Both the position numbers and the translations under genes were made by a program. From contig JAHLEZ010000032.1 in the NCBI GenBank assembly GCA_020726505.1, positions 558,001-622,000 on the forward strand: a stretch of 64,000 bases of DNA, written 5' to 3'. Origin of the DNA: Leptodontidium sp. MPI-SDFR-AT-0119. Taxonomy: Eukaryota; Ascomycota; Leotiomycetes; Helotiales; Leptodontidiaceae. The first letter of the stretch is position 1. Every line of letters begins with the position of its first letter. The notes under the pieces are model-generated. The model saw only the letters and a program-made list of their open reading frames with translations. It did not search any database and was not told the DNA's origin. Below, one piece after another: positions 45,918 through 58,300 of this stretch.

Positions 45918-48654
45918 ATGGGCCCCCGCCAACAACTCCCCCGCCGTTGCAAAGCTCCCCGCAGCAGCGAACCTACCCGCCGCTCCACGAGAATAAAATG
46001 CACCCCCTCGCAAGAGCCAGCTGAGAGCCTCGACGAGGAAAGCGATTTCTCAATAGACGATATCACAGACAATGCTTCGACGTCCTCGAACGTCACTCCC
46101 CGCCGCTCTACGCGAGGAAAATGGCCTCCATTGCAAGAGACCTTCGATAACATGGAGGAGGAAGGCGATTTGACAATCAACGACATCAAAGATAACGCTT
46201 CAATGCTCTCGTATGTTAACAAACAGCCCGGACCGGCTGTATACACATCCCCCCTACCCTCCAGCCCTCCCCATCTCTTCACCCTCTCTTTCCTCACCTT
46301 TAAGCTCAATCGCGAGCTCAACACCTCCCCCTCCTCAATCCTTCATCTCCAACCTCCCCTACCCAATCGTCCCCAATGAGATCCTAGACCGTCCCAAACC
46401 CAAAAACTCACACACCGACAACCTCCGCGCCCCGACGCCAGACAGAAGACTACTCCTCACCAATCCGGACATGTGGTGGAACGACCCGCTGCAGGCCCGG
46501 ACGAACCCGAGCAGTGATCGGTGCTATGAGTGTGCGAAGGGAAGGACGAAGGGGAAGTGTAGTTTGGAGACGACGAGTTATCCGTGTACGGCTTGTGTGG
46601 GTAAGGGCATGGAGGATTCTTGTAGGAATGGTCTGCCGAGTTCCCGGTGGGAGAGGAGGATGTTGGAGGAGAAGAGGAAGAGGGATGGGGTTGCGCCTTT
46701 GCCTGTACTTGCCCCTGCACCAGCACCGGTTGGTGCTGCGTCTGGGAGTGGGAGTAAGAGTGGACGTGATCCTGACGATGATGGTGGTGTGGGTAGTAGT
46801 AGAGGTAGTAACAGCAATCAAGGCTCATTTTCCCTCCGCCCATCCATCGCCCGGAGCGACGCACTAGACGACGAAAGGGTACATCCCGACTCCCTGCCCC
46901 AAAACCCAAATCGTAACTTCAACCAAGTGCGTAACTCAGGAAGTGGGCCAAGTATCTGTGATAGATGTTTTAGATTGGACCTCATTTGTCCTCTTGAGAA
47001 ACCCTGTCCATCTTGTCTGCAAGCAGGGGAAACGTGTCAAGATTCACACACGCATCAGGTTTATACTGAAATTGGACCGACGCCGTATCTTGATTTTGAG
47101 GCTCGGCTTGTATTCACACCGGGTGGTGATTTGAATCTACATGCGGCTGGAGCGGTTTTAGAGGCTGCGGAAGCTGGCTTCCCAGCTGCTGACAATGGCG
47201 GTGCTGCTCCTCCTGAGGGTGGAAATTCGTCGCCATTTGGCCCAAGGCGGGATGGACAAGGACTCGAGAATGAAGACCTATTTAATTCTCTTTTCTTTGA
47301 CGATGAGATTCTATTTCCGCCATGGGAGATAGATGAACACGGAGAGTTGGTGGGAGGTAATTCGGCAAGTCTTAACGTTCTGGCTGCAGTACCTGGTAAT
47401 GATGTGGATATGGATGTCGATATGGATATCAATATGAATATGGGAGATAACCCTCCCGCTCTATATCCCATGACGCCACCTGGTAGGAACCAGAGTAGTG
47501 AAGACTATGAAGATGGTGTTGATCGAGCGATTGAGGAAATGCTCGTTGCGTTGCGGACGTGGCCGGTTGTAGAAGTTACGGCGCCAACGCCCCCGGGGCT
47601 GTATTATGAACCCTTTGATAATACAGCTCTGAATCCTGCTCTAGCGGAAGCACTTAAGGATGCTGCGAGGAAACGGAAACTGAGAGATAGGATGATTACG
47701 TATCAGATGTATCGACGAGATCACCCTCGTTCACAACAACCACCATCTCCACCTCATCCTTCTCCAGTCCAAGCTTTTGCTCCTGATTTGCCTCCATTCG
47801 CTGTATGGGCAGGCAACTTAGCCCTCACAATCCAGCCTCCAGCGCCACAAGTACTTCCTCAAGCCGCACCAGCGCCACCACCCTTCCAGCCACAGATTCC
47901 TCAACCGCCCGTCCAAGCTCCAGCATACAACCTACCATACTACGCAGCCTGGTCCTGGGACGGTAGCGGGATAATCAACGGACCAACTCCATGGCCATTC
48001 ACTCGCGTGAAGCCAAGCAGAAAGGTCAACACAGGGGAATACGGTGTCTACGAGAACATGTACAATGGTAAATGCATGGAGACCAAACGATCCATGCTAT
48101 TCCCCAGCGGGCTCGGAAATCAAAATAACACCCGCGCTAAACGTAGCAATGTTATGGCTATGTGTGGAGATACTCCCGTCAAGGCGTGTGACTGTATTGA
48201 AGCAGCTCAGGCCGAACATAAGCAGAACGAGCACTTGACTTGCTTGGAGTGTTTCGATATGAGAGCAAGACACGCGCCGTATCGTGGAGTTGGGCCTGAG
48301 GAACGGAAGTTATTCCTTTGTGTCCCATGTGCGAATATCGCGCTGGGTCAGAATGGTCTGAACGTTACAGTTTATCCGGATTGTTTGTGTCAGACTACGT
48401 TGTCAAATACGTGGCTGTGCCAAATGCATCGGGATAAGGTCGATGAGGAATACGTGGCTGCTTTGGCGAATTCTGATGCGGCCTTAATCAAACTGGGAGC
48501 AGTGGGAAGATGCATTTCTTGTTATGTAAATGTCGAGGATAGAAACTCTGGGGTTTACTCGTGCAAGATTTGTAGAGATTGGGTTGCGGTTAATCCGCCT
48601 ATGGGATATGTACCGCAGGTCAGTGCAGTCCAGGGAGGGCCGTTTGGGAAGTAA
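45918..48654 (+). CDS. Double zinc-cluster protein with C-terminal Cys-rich module, paralogue A
   Basis: Exon 1 (45918-46210) and exon 2 (46305-48654) close in phase to 880 aa. The N-terminus has two related basic motifs (RRSTRIKCTPSQEP and RRSTRGKWPPLQE). Cluster 1 (Cys 171-204: CYEC, GKC, YPCTAC, DSC) has Zn2Cys6 order but two spacers of 8 instead of 6 residues. It is preceded by RRLLLTNPDMWWND and followed by RNGLPSSRWE, both shared with paralogue B. Cluster 2 (Cys 316-342: CDRCFRLDLICPLEKPC) has canonical spacing. Acidic, Pro-rich disordered regions fill the middle. The C-terminal ~150 residues hold many Cys pairs (CLEC, CVPC, CLC, LCQMHRDK, CISC) ending SCKICRDWV, also shared with B. Probably a nuclear DNA-binding or zinc-binding protein; function unknown. 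Confidence 0.82.
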
Positions 48655-49267
48655 GAAGTAGAAATACTTGGTACTTTTTGAAACTCTTCCATGAGAAACA
48701 AAGAGACTCACTCACTCTTCAGTAAGCAGACCGTAAATCAATCAGAGAAAACAGAAAAATTTCCCTTTTAGAAGTCAGAAATAAAATACTCAATTTCTTT
48801 TGACACTTTTCCATCAGATGCAAAGTGATATTTGAGTGAATAAACAGAACATGAACATGAACAAATCCAAGAAAACAGAAACACTCACGTGATTACCCTT
48901 TCCCAGCCCCTAAGCGAATATCAACAAACCCTTTGTCTCGTATCCACATTCCTCTTCCACCTCACCACAATAAAGCGGTTTCTCCGGGAGCAGAATCTTC
49001 GTTAATTTGAGTCTGCAAGCATCCAGAACACAACAAAGATGAAAGAAGTATGGGATGCATAAACAAGCGTCCTTCAACTCTTTCGTTCCCTTCACGTTGC
49101 GCATTTCGATTTCGACTTTAAAGAACGGAAAGGACCATTTCGAAAAATTCATCGAGAAGTAAAGAGTGGGTTTTTAAGCGAAGGTGGATTTTTGAAAATC
49201 GTGCAAGAAAGGCATTGTCTCCTACTTTCTGCCACACACCTGTTACGCAGAAGTGACGTATAACAAG
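48655..49267. other. Spacer between the tandem paralogues
   Basis: 610 bp. A minus-strand frame 49152-48910 (80 codons, starting MNFSKWSFPFFKVEIEMRN, with a CCVLDAC stretch) has acceptable composition. It could be a small antisense gene, but no family is recognised and it may be chance. Confidence 0.3.
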
Positions 49268-51835
49268 ATGTTTGGCTCCAACTCCCGCCCAGGCGGGTCA
49301 GGTTCAGGATCAGGCGACCAGCGCAGAAACCAGCCAAAACCACCATCATCAGGACCCATGAAAGAATGGGGATACGTAGATGAAAATGGAAACGACGTGA
49401 CAGACGAATATGCCGGCCCAACTCCAGCCCGCTCCAGAAGGGCAAGAGCAATGGCAAGTAGAGAAAGTACAGCTCGAGCTCGAGGTCCCAGGAGAAACGA
49501 AGATATACTGATGGGGGGGACTGATGAAAGCAGCGAACCATATCCTCAAGGGAGCATGAACGATCCTCTACCAAATGCGAGAGTCAGACGTCCTCCTGTA
49601 TCACTCAGTTTCGCTCCGCCAGCACCACCACCTATAATAGCAGCACCTATAATAGCAGGTCTCCCGCTTCCTAGCCAGTCTTTTCAACTCCTCTCTGTGC
49701 CGCGGCGTGCAGATGGTAGACTGGATAGGCGACTATTGAATCCCAATCCGAGTATGTGGTGGAATCAAACCGGGCAGGAACGCACTAGTCCGTCTAGTGA
49801 CTCTTGCTATGAGTGCGTGGTTAAGCATACCAAATGTGATGTGCTGGCTACGTCGTATCCATGTACGAGATGCCAGGAGAAAGATTTGATTTGTAGGAAT
49901 GGCTTGCCGAGTCAGAGGTGGGAGTTGGAATTTATTGAGAGTCAGACGAACGCGCAGGTGCCGGGTGGAATGAATCCAGGGCCACCTGCGAATATGAATA
50001 CGAATAGGTCGAGGAGACCTGAAAGTGCTGCAAATAGACCGAGAAGGCCGGAGAAGAGAGACACACCCAAGCTGAGGAGAAGGAGGAGTGCAAGTCCAAG
50101 GCGGGATGAGGGGGATGACGGTGAGAGTGTTGATTTTGATGATGGCAAGGAAGATGACGAGGATGAAGTAGATGAAGTCTCGACGCCGAAACCAACAGGT
50201 CGTGGCAATGGTCGACCCAAAAGTTATAAGAGAACGACTGGGCCTAGAAGCCCACCGAAGAAGGTCATCCCCGACAAGGTATATGAAAAGAAATATGGCA
50301 TGAAGAGGAAGTGTCAGCATTGCACGGGGCAGAAATTGACATGCACAGGTGGGAGACCTTGTGACAGGTGTAGAAGAACTGGGAGGGAGTGTGTTAGTAT
50401 GGATAGTGTTCCATATACTGTACAGCCTCCTCCACCTCCTAGCGGCAATGAGGTAAACGACGACGATGATGAGGAGGACGATGATGGTGGAGATGGACGC
50501 GGAGCAGATAGTGATAGACCGCCAGGACGTAGGACCAGGTCCAGAAAGCAAAAAGGAAAACAAAGAGCCCAGCCAGATCCAGATCCAGATCAACATGGAG
50601 GTATGGACGTGGACGTCAACCCATTGGTCATTCCCGACGAATTCAACGGGCTGCAAAACCCATACCACTACCTTCGCCATGATATGCAGGCTATAGGGCG
50701 AGGCGTCCCAAGGGCGCGGTTGGAGCCTCTAGCAATCCCCGTCCCGACATGGTGGCACAACACGCGCAACACGCGGGTGAGGCGAGAGAGGGGGTGGATG
50801 GAAGGCGCTGGAGGGTATCGCGGGGCTGGGTTTGGAGGAGTTGATGAATCCGCCAATCGACCTGTTTGGGACCAGAAAGTTGCTCAGTCTACGTGGTATA
50901 CCAATGCGACTCCACAAGGCTTGCAGGATCTTATTGTACGTGAGAATCCAGTACCATATACGGTCAATAGACCATACAACTCACTGCCGGATTTTGGACA
51001 GAATATGATCGACCAAAACCAGTCTGTCGATGCCCAAGTTCCGCCGCCTCCTATTGGAGACCAGATTCCATGGATCGCTACTTGGAATTTTGATGAGCAG
51101 CGTCCGGAGCAGCGACTGGTGCAGACTCGTGGACCGCTTGGTTGGCCATATCCTACGATCAACAGCCTCACGCCGAATCATCAGCACAACACTGATGGGT
51201 TCGCTGATGCGACAGAGTGTTGCGAGAACGAGAATCACTTCGCAGGAATGTTTGACCCGTATTCGGCATGCCATGTAAATCCAGCTCGGCAATGTGAAGT
51301 GTTGCCGGATTACGATGGAGATCAGTAAGTACACTTCCACGAACCCTCAGAGGGAGGGAGACAGACCAGATTAGAGGCCCGTTTTTTGCTGTTGAGAAAT
51401 CATACTAACAGTTTAATCAGTCAAAGAAACCCCTGGCACACATGTAACGTCTGTCGGCTCAAACAATGGAACCATCACGCCGCAAGCGAGCGCTCAACAC
51501 TCATGCAGCAAAAACTTTACACCTGCGAAATATGCGCGCAACTCGTCCGTCGAGAAGGTCGAAGCTGGCCAAGAGAGTGTCTATGCCACGCATCCAAGAC
51601 CTGCCGGGATCTCTGCCACTTGCACAAAGAGCAGATTGAGAACGCGGCTATAGGACCAATTCTGATCGCGGAGGATTGGTTGATTAGGAGTGAAATCCTG
51701 CAGCAGGAGAAAGACATGTGCATCAATTGTGGGTTCAGGGATGCGAATCAGTTTTCGAATGTTTGGGCGTGTAAACTTTGTAGGGAGTGGGTTCAGGATA
51801 CGAGTGAGCCGTTGATAGATAATAGGAGGCAGTGA
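49268..51835 (+). CDS. Double zinc-cluster protein with C-terminal Cys-rich module, paralogue B
   Basis: Exons 49268-51324 and 51421-51835 give 823 aa. The start is the first ATG of the frame (MFGSNSRPGGSG). WGYVDENGNDVTDEY is followed by a disordered region. RRLLNPNPSMWWNQ precedes cluster 1 (Cys 180-209: CYECVVKHTKC, YPCTRC, DLIC) with canonical C-x2-C-x6-C...C-x2-C-x6-C spacing, then RNGLPSQRWE. Cluster 2 (Cys 349-375: CQHCTGQKLTC, RPCDRCRRTGREC) is also canonical. Long acidic (DDDDEEDDDG) and basic (RRTRSRKQKGKQRAQ) tracts lie between. Exon 2 encodes the Cys-rich module shared with paralogue A: CNVC, CEIC, CLCHASKTC, LCHLHKEQ, CINC and ACKLCREWV. Same strand and order as A, so a tandem duplication that has diverged. 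Likely nuclear; partners unknown. Confidence 0.84.
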
Positions 51836-52526
51836 GGTGTGGTTTTGAGGAAGTTGTTGGAGGTTGTGTTTGTAACTAGTAGCGAGATGGATACCTGATA
51901 TTGCTAGAGAATGTTATGACGTTAGCATTTGATAAGGAAGGTTCTGGCAAGAGTTCACTTATATCCTCAAATTTGCCTTTGCAGGATGAAAAACATTGGT
52001 TTACATACCCAAAAGCTGCAGATCCGGTCCACTATTTCCCTTGTCCCAACGAGTGCTGCTTAACAATCCCAGCTCCATAGATCTTAAAAAGTCACTTACC
52101 ATCCATACTCCTTCCGCAGCACAGGCTTTGAGAAACCCTAGCCTATGATCTACTACATAACTCTGCTAAATTCCAATGAGTTAAAACTCCAACATCGAAA
52201 GTAAAGTGCCAAGATCCATGAACAACGTAAAGAAAGACCTGCCCAATACGAAAAGTCGAGCTGTATGAGAGCACTGTCCTCAGAAGACCACTCCACAGTA
52301 ATCAAAGACCCAAGTACTCAATTACCCACGAAAAGGCCTCTGGCGGACAGTCAAGAATCAAGGGTAGTCTTTGACACGCCACCTCTGCTGTACCTCTTGT
52401 CATCTCTCCCTCCTCGTCTACAAACTCTCATGCAACTTTCGACGCCGTTGCTCCTAGAATAAATAAAATCGAGGGAGCGCGGGTATGATATTTATTTACC
52501 TAGCTGGCGTAGGGAGAGCAACTGGT

Positions 52527-52560
52527 TGGTTGGTAGGTAGGTAAGTAGGTAGGTAGGTAG
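52527..52560. repeat. GGTA tetranucleotide microsatellite
   Basis: GGTA units with one interruption (GTAAG). A related TACC run occurs near 58265-58290 on the other strand. Confidence 0.7.
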
Positions 52561-53678
52561 CTGAAGCGAGTGCGTTGGAAATCCAAAGCATGGGGAGCAG
52601 ACTTTACACTGTAGACTGGGTGATGGAGAGAACGAGGGTAGTTTGGGGAGATGAACAGGACAATAGGCGACATCCAGAGCTCGGAGCTTGTCTACCTGCC
52701 TTAGTTGTGTAAGACATGCCGTTGGACAGACCAGTAGGAGGTAAAGAAAGAGCTAGAGATAGATCAAGCTGTAAATTTCCAGGTCCATTCTATGGGGAGT
52801 GTTATGGACGGGGACTCTTCCATGGTGATGGCGATGATCATGGTGATGTAGTTAAGTCCGGATCCGAGTTTCCGAGGCATATAACATCCGTGAGCGAAAG
52901 ATGCCTGGCTTCAACTTGCAGACAGCCATGCCATCGAGGTCCGAGTCCGAGTCCGAGTCCGAGTCAAAGCACTGCGGTGATGTCCTGCCACCTTCCTTTG
53001 CCCTTCGTGCAGGCAAACTTTCATTCCAGCAAAGGAATGTTCATTGTTTCAATCGAGCATTCCCGTCTTGACTTATCCGATATTCATTCATCAGCTAGAT
53101 GTTTTATTGATGGAGTACGGGCAGATGCAAAGCTCACCTTGGCTCACCTCACCTCACCTTGGCTTACCTCTTCACACCGACATCAACATGGATATCCAAG
53201 TACATAAACCTCCTCCCTCACGCACTGTACCAAAGAGTAGTACCGAAACGAAAACACCTAATATACAACTGAAGGTATCCAACCAAACCAAACCAAACCA
53301 ACAACATACATACACTCCCAGAGACCGGAGACCAGAAGCAACGCTAATCAAGTCCAGACCAGTCCAGGGAAAGAGCCCAAGGGAAGGGAAGAAACCCCGT
53401 TAGTGGAAAAATCTGAGAAATGGCCTTCACAAGGTAAGTCATTTAATCCGCTTAAGCACTACAGAGGGAAGCAAAAATAAAGTAAAAGTAAAGCAAAGTG
53501 AAGAGTAAAACAAAAGTAAATAAAAACAAAAACACATCCATCCATCCAACCATCCAACCATCCATCAATCCATCCACCCGGTACCGAAGTCATGAGAGAG
53601 AAAAAAAGGAGCAGCACAGTACCAAATCAAACCAAACCACTTCGCGCAACGCCAGAAGCCCTACCATAATGAGTCCAA

Positions 53679-53701
53679 CCCCCCCCCCCCCCCCCCCCCC
53701 C
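53679..53701. repeat. Uninterrupted C23 homopolymer
   Basis: Twenty-three C residues lie downstream of the Ras gene (on its strand a G-run 3' of the stop). True length is uncertain. Confidence 0.85.
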
Positions 53702-54291
53702 GGAGAAAAAGAAACAGATATATAAACAAACAGATGCAATGATCCGAGCTAAGCGTGGAATTCAACTCTCCGGTCTCCTCTCGTCTCCTCTCATCTCCTC
53801 TCTCCCGTTCACTACCCAAATACCCAAGGACAAGACGTATAAGTTTTATGAGGATATAATGCAATTAAACCATGTTCTTTCTTTCGTTCTCTCTTAGCTC
53901 CTTTCTTTACTTTCTTCCCCATCTCCCTACTTTCCCTCACGCTTTTCTTCCCTCCACTCTTTTCTTCACTTCATATCCCACCCCCCGCCGCCATATGCCA
54001 CATGTGTATCTCTCCCTCCCCCTCCCCACCTCTCAATATACCGCAGATGCTCATTCTGATCTGATGTGATGCGACTGACTGGCTGACTGAAACATGCTCT
54101 CAGTAAAAAACGGAATATACTCCTCCTCCCACCCACCTCCACGCATCATCCTCAAACCCACAACACCACAAGAAGAAGAAAAAGAAGAAGAAAAAAAGCC
54201 CCAAGCCAAGATTATATCACCCCCCCTCCCAATCTCTCAATGCATCATCCCCTTTTCTCACGCGCGTCGTCGGCCCACCCCCATTCCAAAA

Positions 54292-55385
54292 TTACATAAT
54301 TACACAACCACCACAGCAACCCCTCTGCTTCTCGCCCTCACCAACCTCCAACTTGCCCGAGGGTCCACCGCTTCCGGATCCGCTACCGCCACCGGCCGTG
54401 TAGCCCGCCATCTCCTTGTTGTAGCGTCTGATCTCGCGGACGATGTCGTAGAAGGCGTTGTCGACGTTGATGCGGGACTTGGCGGATGTCTCGATGAATT
54501 TGCAGCCGAAGGAACGGGCTAGTGCTTCACCTTCTGTTTGGAGGGATGGTGGTTAGTAAATGGGTTATTGAGAGTCTGGTTCGAACTCCAAATTCGATAG
54601 ATGTCTAGGTGTATCTCCAGGTCCAAGCTCAAGCTCCAGTCCAATACTCCGAGCGGATATCAGGTAGAGGCGATGCCATATGACTTGCAGATCTAACAGA
54701 GAAAAAACCAAACATACCTTGCTTAGAAACCTGTCTCTCGCCCTCCAAATCACACTTGTTACCCACCACAATGATGGGGAAATAATCCTTATCCTTCACT
54801 CTAAGAATCTGTTGTTGGAAGACCAGGATCTCATCGAATGATTGCCGGGATGTGATGCTGTATACCAGAAGGAAACCCTCGCCTGTTCTCATGTACTGCT
54901 CTCTCATGGCGGAGTATTCTTCTTGACCAGCTGTATCGAGGACGTCTAGGAGTGCTACTTCTTCGTCGATTACGCATTGCTTGCGGTAGGAATCTGGAGA
55001 GGGGAATGTTAGTTGGTTTTGGTTGGGAGGTTGGCTGGGGTTGCTGATAGATCTGGGTAAGGGAGGGTGGGAGGGAGGGAGGGAGAGGATGTACCTTCGA
55101 TTGTTGGATCATATTCATCGACGAAATGACTCTGTATCAACTGGATAGTCAAGCAAGACTTTCCAACACCACCTCCACCTACAACAACGAGCTTATACTC
55201 TCTTAAGAACTAGAAGCAGGAGAACCCATCAGCAATTGTCTCTTTTCCAATTCCCATTCGTATATGCAGACAGACAGATAGATGGACGATAGATGGTAGG
55301 TAGACCATCACACCACGCCAATGCAATGCAGGCAAGGGGTTGGAAGGAGCTAGCTGCTGCTTGGTTTGCTTACCTTTGAAGCCAT
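54292..55385 (-). CDS. ras1: Ras GTPase (Ras1 type)
   Basis: Four exons (55385-55374, 55209-55095, 54993-54718, 54533-54292) give 214 aa. The first exon is only four codons (MASK). All Ras boxes are present: P-loop GGGGVGKS, effector [17 protein letters not shown] with the catalytic Gln, NKCD and ETSAK. The C-terminus is Gly/Ser-rich ([15 protein letters not shown]) and ends CCGGCVIM, with a farnesylated CaaX Cys and upstream palmitoylation cysteines. It is a plasma-membrane switch controlling cAMP and MAPK signalling, polarity and development in filamentous fungi. Gly at the P-loop positions and Gln in DTAGQ are wild-type. It is fully intact, which speaks for good base accuracy in this part of the window. 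About 4 kb of non-coding DNA lies upstream. Confidence 0.96.
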
Positions 55386-58300
55386 CTTATCTGTGTTCTT
55401 CGCGTTTATCTGTTTCTGGCTGGCTGGCTTGACAGGAGAGATGAATATCTTATCCTCGTCTGCTCATTGATGTAGAGACGGTACGGTATGGTCTGGTATG
55501 TAGGAAGGTCGTGGGAAGGATGGTCGGTCGTTCGTTGTCGGCTAGAGTGGTGGGCTGAAACTTGGTCGTCGAGCAAAGCAGTGCGTGCGATACTTTTTCG
55601 CTCGCGGCAGACGATCTAGCTTGGCTCGGGGTGTGAGGTGAGGGTGAGAAGAGTTCGGACTCGAATTGATCGGTCGATCTGCGCTCGAGGAGAGGAGATG
55701 GAATTGATTAGTTGAGTGAGTGATCGGTTGGCCGATTGATTGATTGATTGATTGAGATCGCAGAGAATCGTATTGCGGTGTGTGGTATCGCAATGGATGG
55801 TGGATGGAGGGAGATGCAGACCGATGCAACTGGGGAAATGGCCGTAGGTATCGGGAAGATGGTAAGTATCGGCAGTAGCTAACAGTCCTGATGCCGATCT
55901 GGTTCTACTGCTGGTGCTGTGATGCTGATAGAAGGGAGGTAGGTTTCGTAAAGAAGGTTGTGAGGTAAAGTCGGAGGCAAGGTCGAGGTCGGTCGAAGAA
56001 CGGCGAGCGAGGCAAGGCAGGGCAGGGTAGGGAGGTCGAGGTCCGATTCTTTTGGGTAGGGGTGTAAGGGCAGTGGTGTAGGTAGTGGGTGCAGGATGTA
56101 TGCAGGATGCAGTCTGGATAGTGCAGAACACACGGTACAATACAGTACGGCGGAAGACAGGACACTGCGATTGGACTGGCAGGCAAGGCAGGGCAGGGTG
56201 TAGTGTGTGTAGTAGCAGCAGAAGTGCAGTCTCAAATCGTGGGGCTAGCGTAGCTGCACGGATCCAGGCCAGATCATGTCAACTTGATAGGTTCCTGGTC
56301 TTATTTATCTTGATATGGTATGGTATGTGGTGGTATGATTCTTCTTTGTTCCTGTTTCTAGCACTGACGAATGCCGTTACTTAGTCACTGGTGAGACGAG
56401 CATCTCGGTCTCGGTCTTGCTCTTGGTGTTGAAAGGATGGACAAAGGATGGACAAAGGATGGCAGAGGAACATGTGGCATGTGGGAAGTCAAAGTGGTCA
56501 AAGGGGACTGATTGACTGACTGACTGCTCTGACTGGAATGAATCATTATCTATCTAAACTACGCACAGGGCAGGTTAGCGGGTCGTGCGCAAAGGCTATC
56601 ATATGGGGGATACGGTCGAGCCTTCGTAGGTCGTTTCCATTTCCTCTCTCTTTTTCGTCTACAACATTTTCCACCTTTTAACATAGACCACAGAACTAAG
56701 GTAGTCTTCTCTATTTACATATACAGAGATAAATATAAATAAGCTTATAACCTATCCCCAATTCCTAGCACTGCAATAACTTACTTACCCACCCTGCCAC
56801 CTGCGGAGTACAAAGGGGAAAGTGCTCCGTAGACATGGTACAGAGTGCAAAAAAACACACCCAAGCGAACCTAGAACCGTCCTCCCTCCCTCACAGTTAT
56901 CCACCTCAAAATCCACTATCACAACCGTTTCCATCCCCTCTCCGCCCCGCCCCGTCTCTCCCTAACCGTTCAGCCACTGGGAAAGCCGCTCACAGACAAG
57001 GGTCCCAAGAGTTGTTCCAAGGGTTCCAAGGTTGGCATTTTAAACAGCCAACCAGTGAGAGGGCAGGAGGTTGTCCAGTGTATATAGCCCAGCCTATCAT
57101 ATGCCTGATTTAACCAGGGAGTTGTGATTGGGATGAGATGGATATGGGAATGGGTGATGGGTGTGGGTGATGGGTGTGGGGTGAGACAGGGGAGGGAGGG
57201 GGGGTGTTGTGTTCGGTGCATGTTCTTTTACGCTTCTGGTGTGTTGTGATGGGTTAGGTTTAGGGGGTGGTGGCAAGAGGGCCAGTTAGATGGAGTGGCA
57301 ACGATCTAAGGCGCGAGGGATGGAGGAATGGCGGTAAGAATTAATAGAGTGATGGATTTATTGGTATTTGGGAGGAGTGATTGATCCAACGCAACGAATG
57401 GATTTGGTTGGATAGGATGGGTGAGGATTGAGCTTTCAGCCCGATTCGAGAGGATTTCGTGGAAGGAACATAAGGAGGGAGAGGAGTAAGTATCAACACG
57501 GAGGAAGAAAAAAGGGGTAACACACCTACCTGCCTACCTGGTCAACCAGTGGTCCAAGAGGACCACCAAGGCCGTGATCCCGGGATTTGAAAATGAAGTG
57601 AGGGAGAATTATCGCTCTGGCTATTTTAGCTATTTCATTCGTTGATAGAAACGAGACATCTCAATCAAGTCATAAAGGAAAGGAGAAACAGAGACCGTCA
57701 GCTAGGCAGCTTGTCTAGTATTAATTTCAACAGTAAACAAGTCTCTTTCCCAGTGAGCAAGAACCAAAAAAATGCTCTTATCGGTAGGACGTAATTTAAC
57801 AACCGCCACTCCCCTCCCCTGCAGTACCTCATCTCGCATATATCCCCATCTATCAAACTATCTAATCAAATAATTTCACAATCCCTAACCAAGAAAGGCA
57901 GGCGACGATCACAAAAAACACGACATCACATAGAACACGCAAAGAACCTTCCACACCACAATACTCAGTGAAACACAACCAAGCCCAATCTCCACGTTTC
58001 AACACCCACATCAAGAATATGATCGGCGGTAGTTCTAGCTCTCCCGTGGGGAGTGTTTCAACTTTCCAAGCCATCGGCTCGCTTGTAGTTAGATCTGCAT
58101 CAACATCGACTGTTCTAGCCAGTCAATTCTTCGAGTATTTGCAATTGCACTTACACTCCGTAAGAAGAAGAATAGAATCATCCCACCTCATCCCACCTCA
58201 TCCCATCTCATCTCGAGTATTTGAAGACAAATAGACAAAGTGAGACTCAAATTCCCTGCTTCAATCTACCTACCTACCTACCTACCCACTACTACCTCCC

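Larger units (their letters stand above)
51836..54291. other. 2.4-kb intergenic region, low complexity
   Basis: No gene is supported. It contains GGTA repeats at 52527-52560, CCGAGT repeats near 52940-52965, CATCCAAC/CATCCATC repeats near 53535-53575, a C23 run and long pyrimidine tracts at 53870-54030. The last part is the 3' UTR region of the Ras gene. Confidence 0.5.

Noticed and set aside
46450..46909. Overlapping minus-strand frames opposite paralogue A
   Set aside because: Low-complexity Thr/Arg/Ser-rich translations caused by the coding repeats on the plus strand.
49733..50680. Long minus-strand open frame (315 codons) opposite paralogue B
   Set aside because: It is the antisense shadow of a GC-rich, Arg/Asp-rich coding exon; it has no domain, and the plus strand has coherent zinc-cluster motifs.
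55542..56235. Several overlapping His/Pro/Ser-rich minus-strand frames upstream of ras1
   Set aside because: Low-complexity translations of GT/GA-rich promoter DNA in all three frames, with no consistent frame.
57968..58234. 88-codon plus-strand frame
   Set aside because: No motif, low-complexity surroundings, and no support for a small gene.
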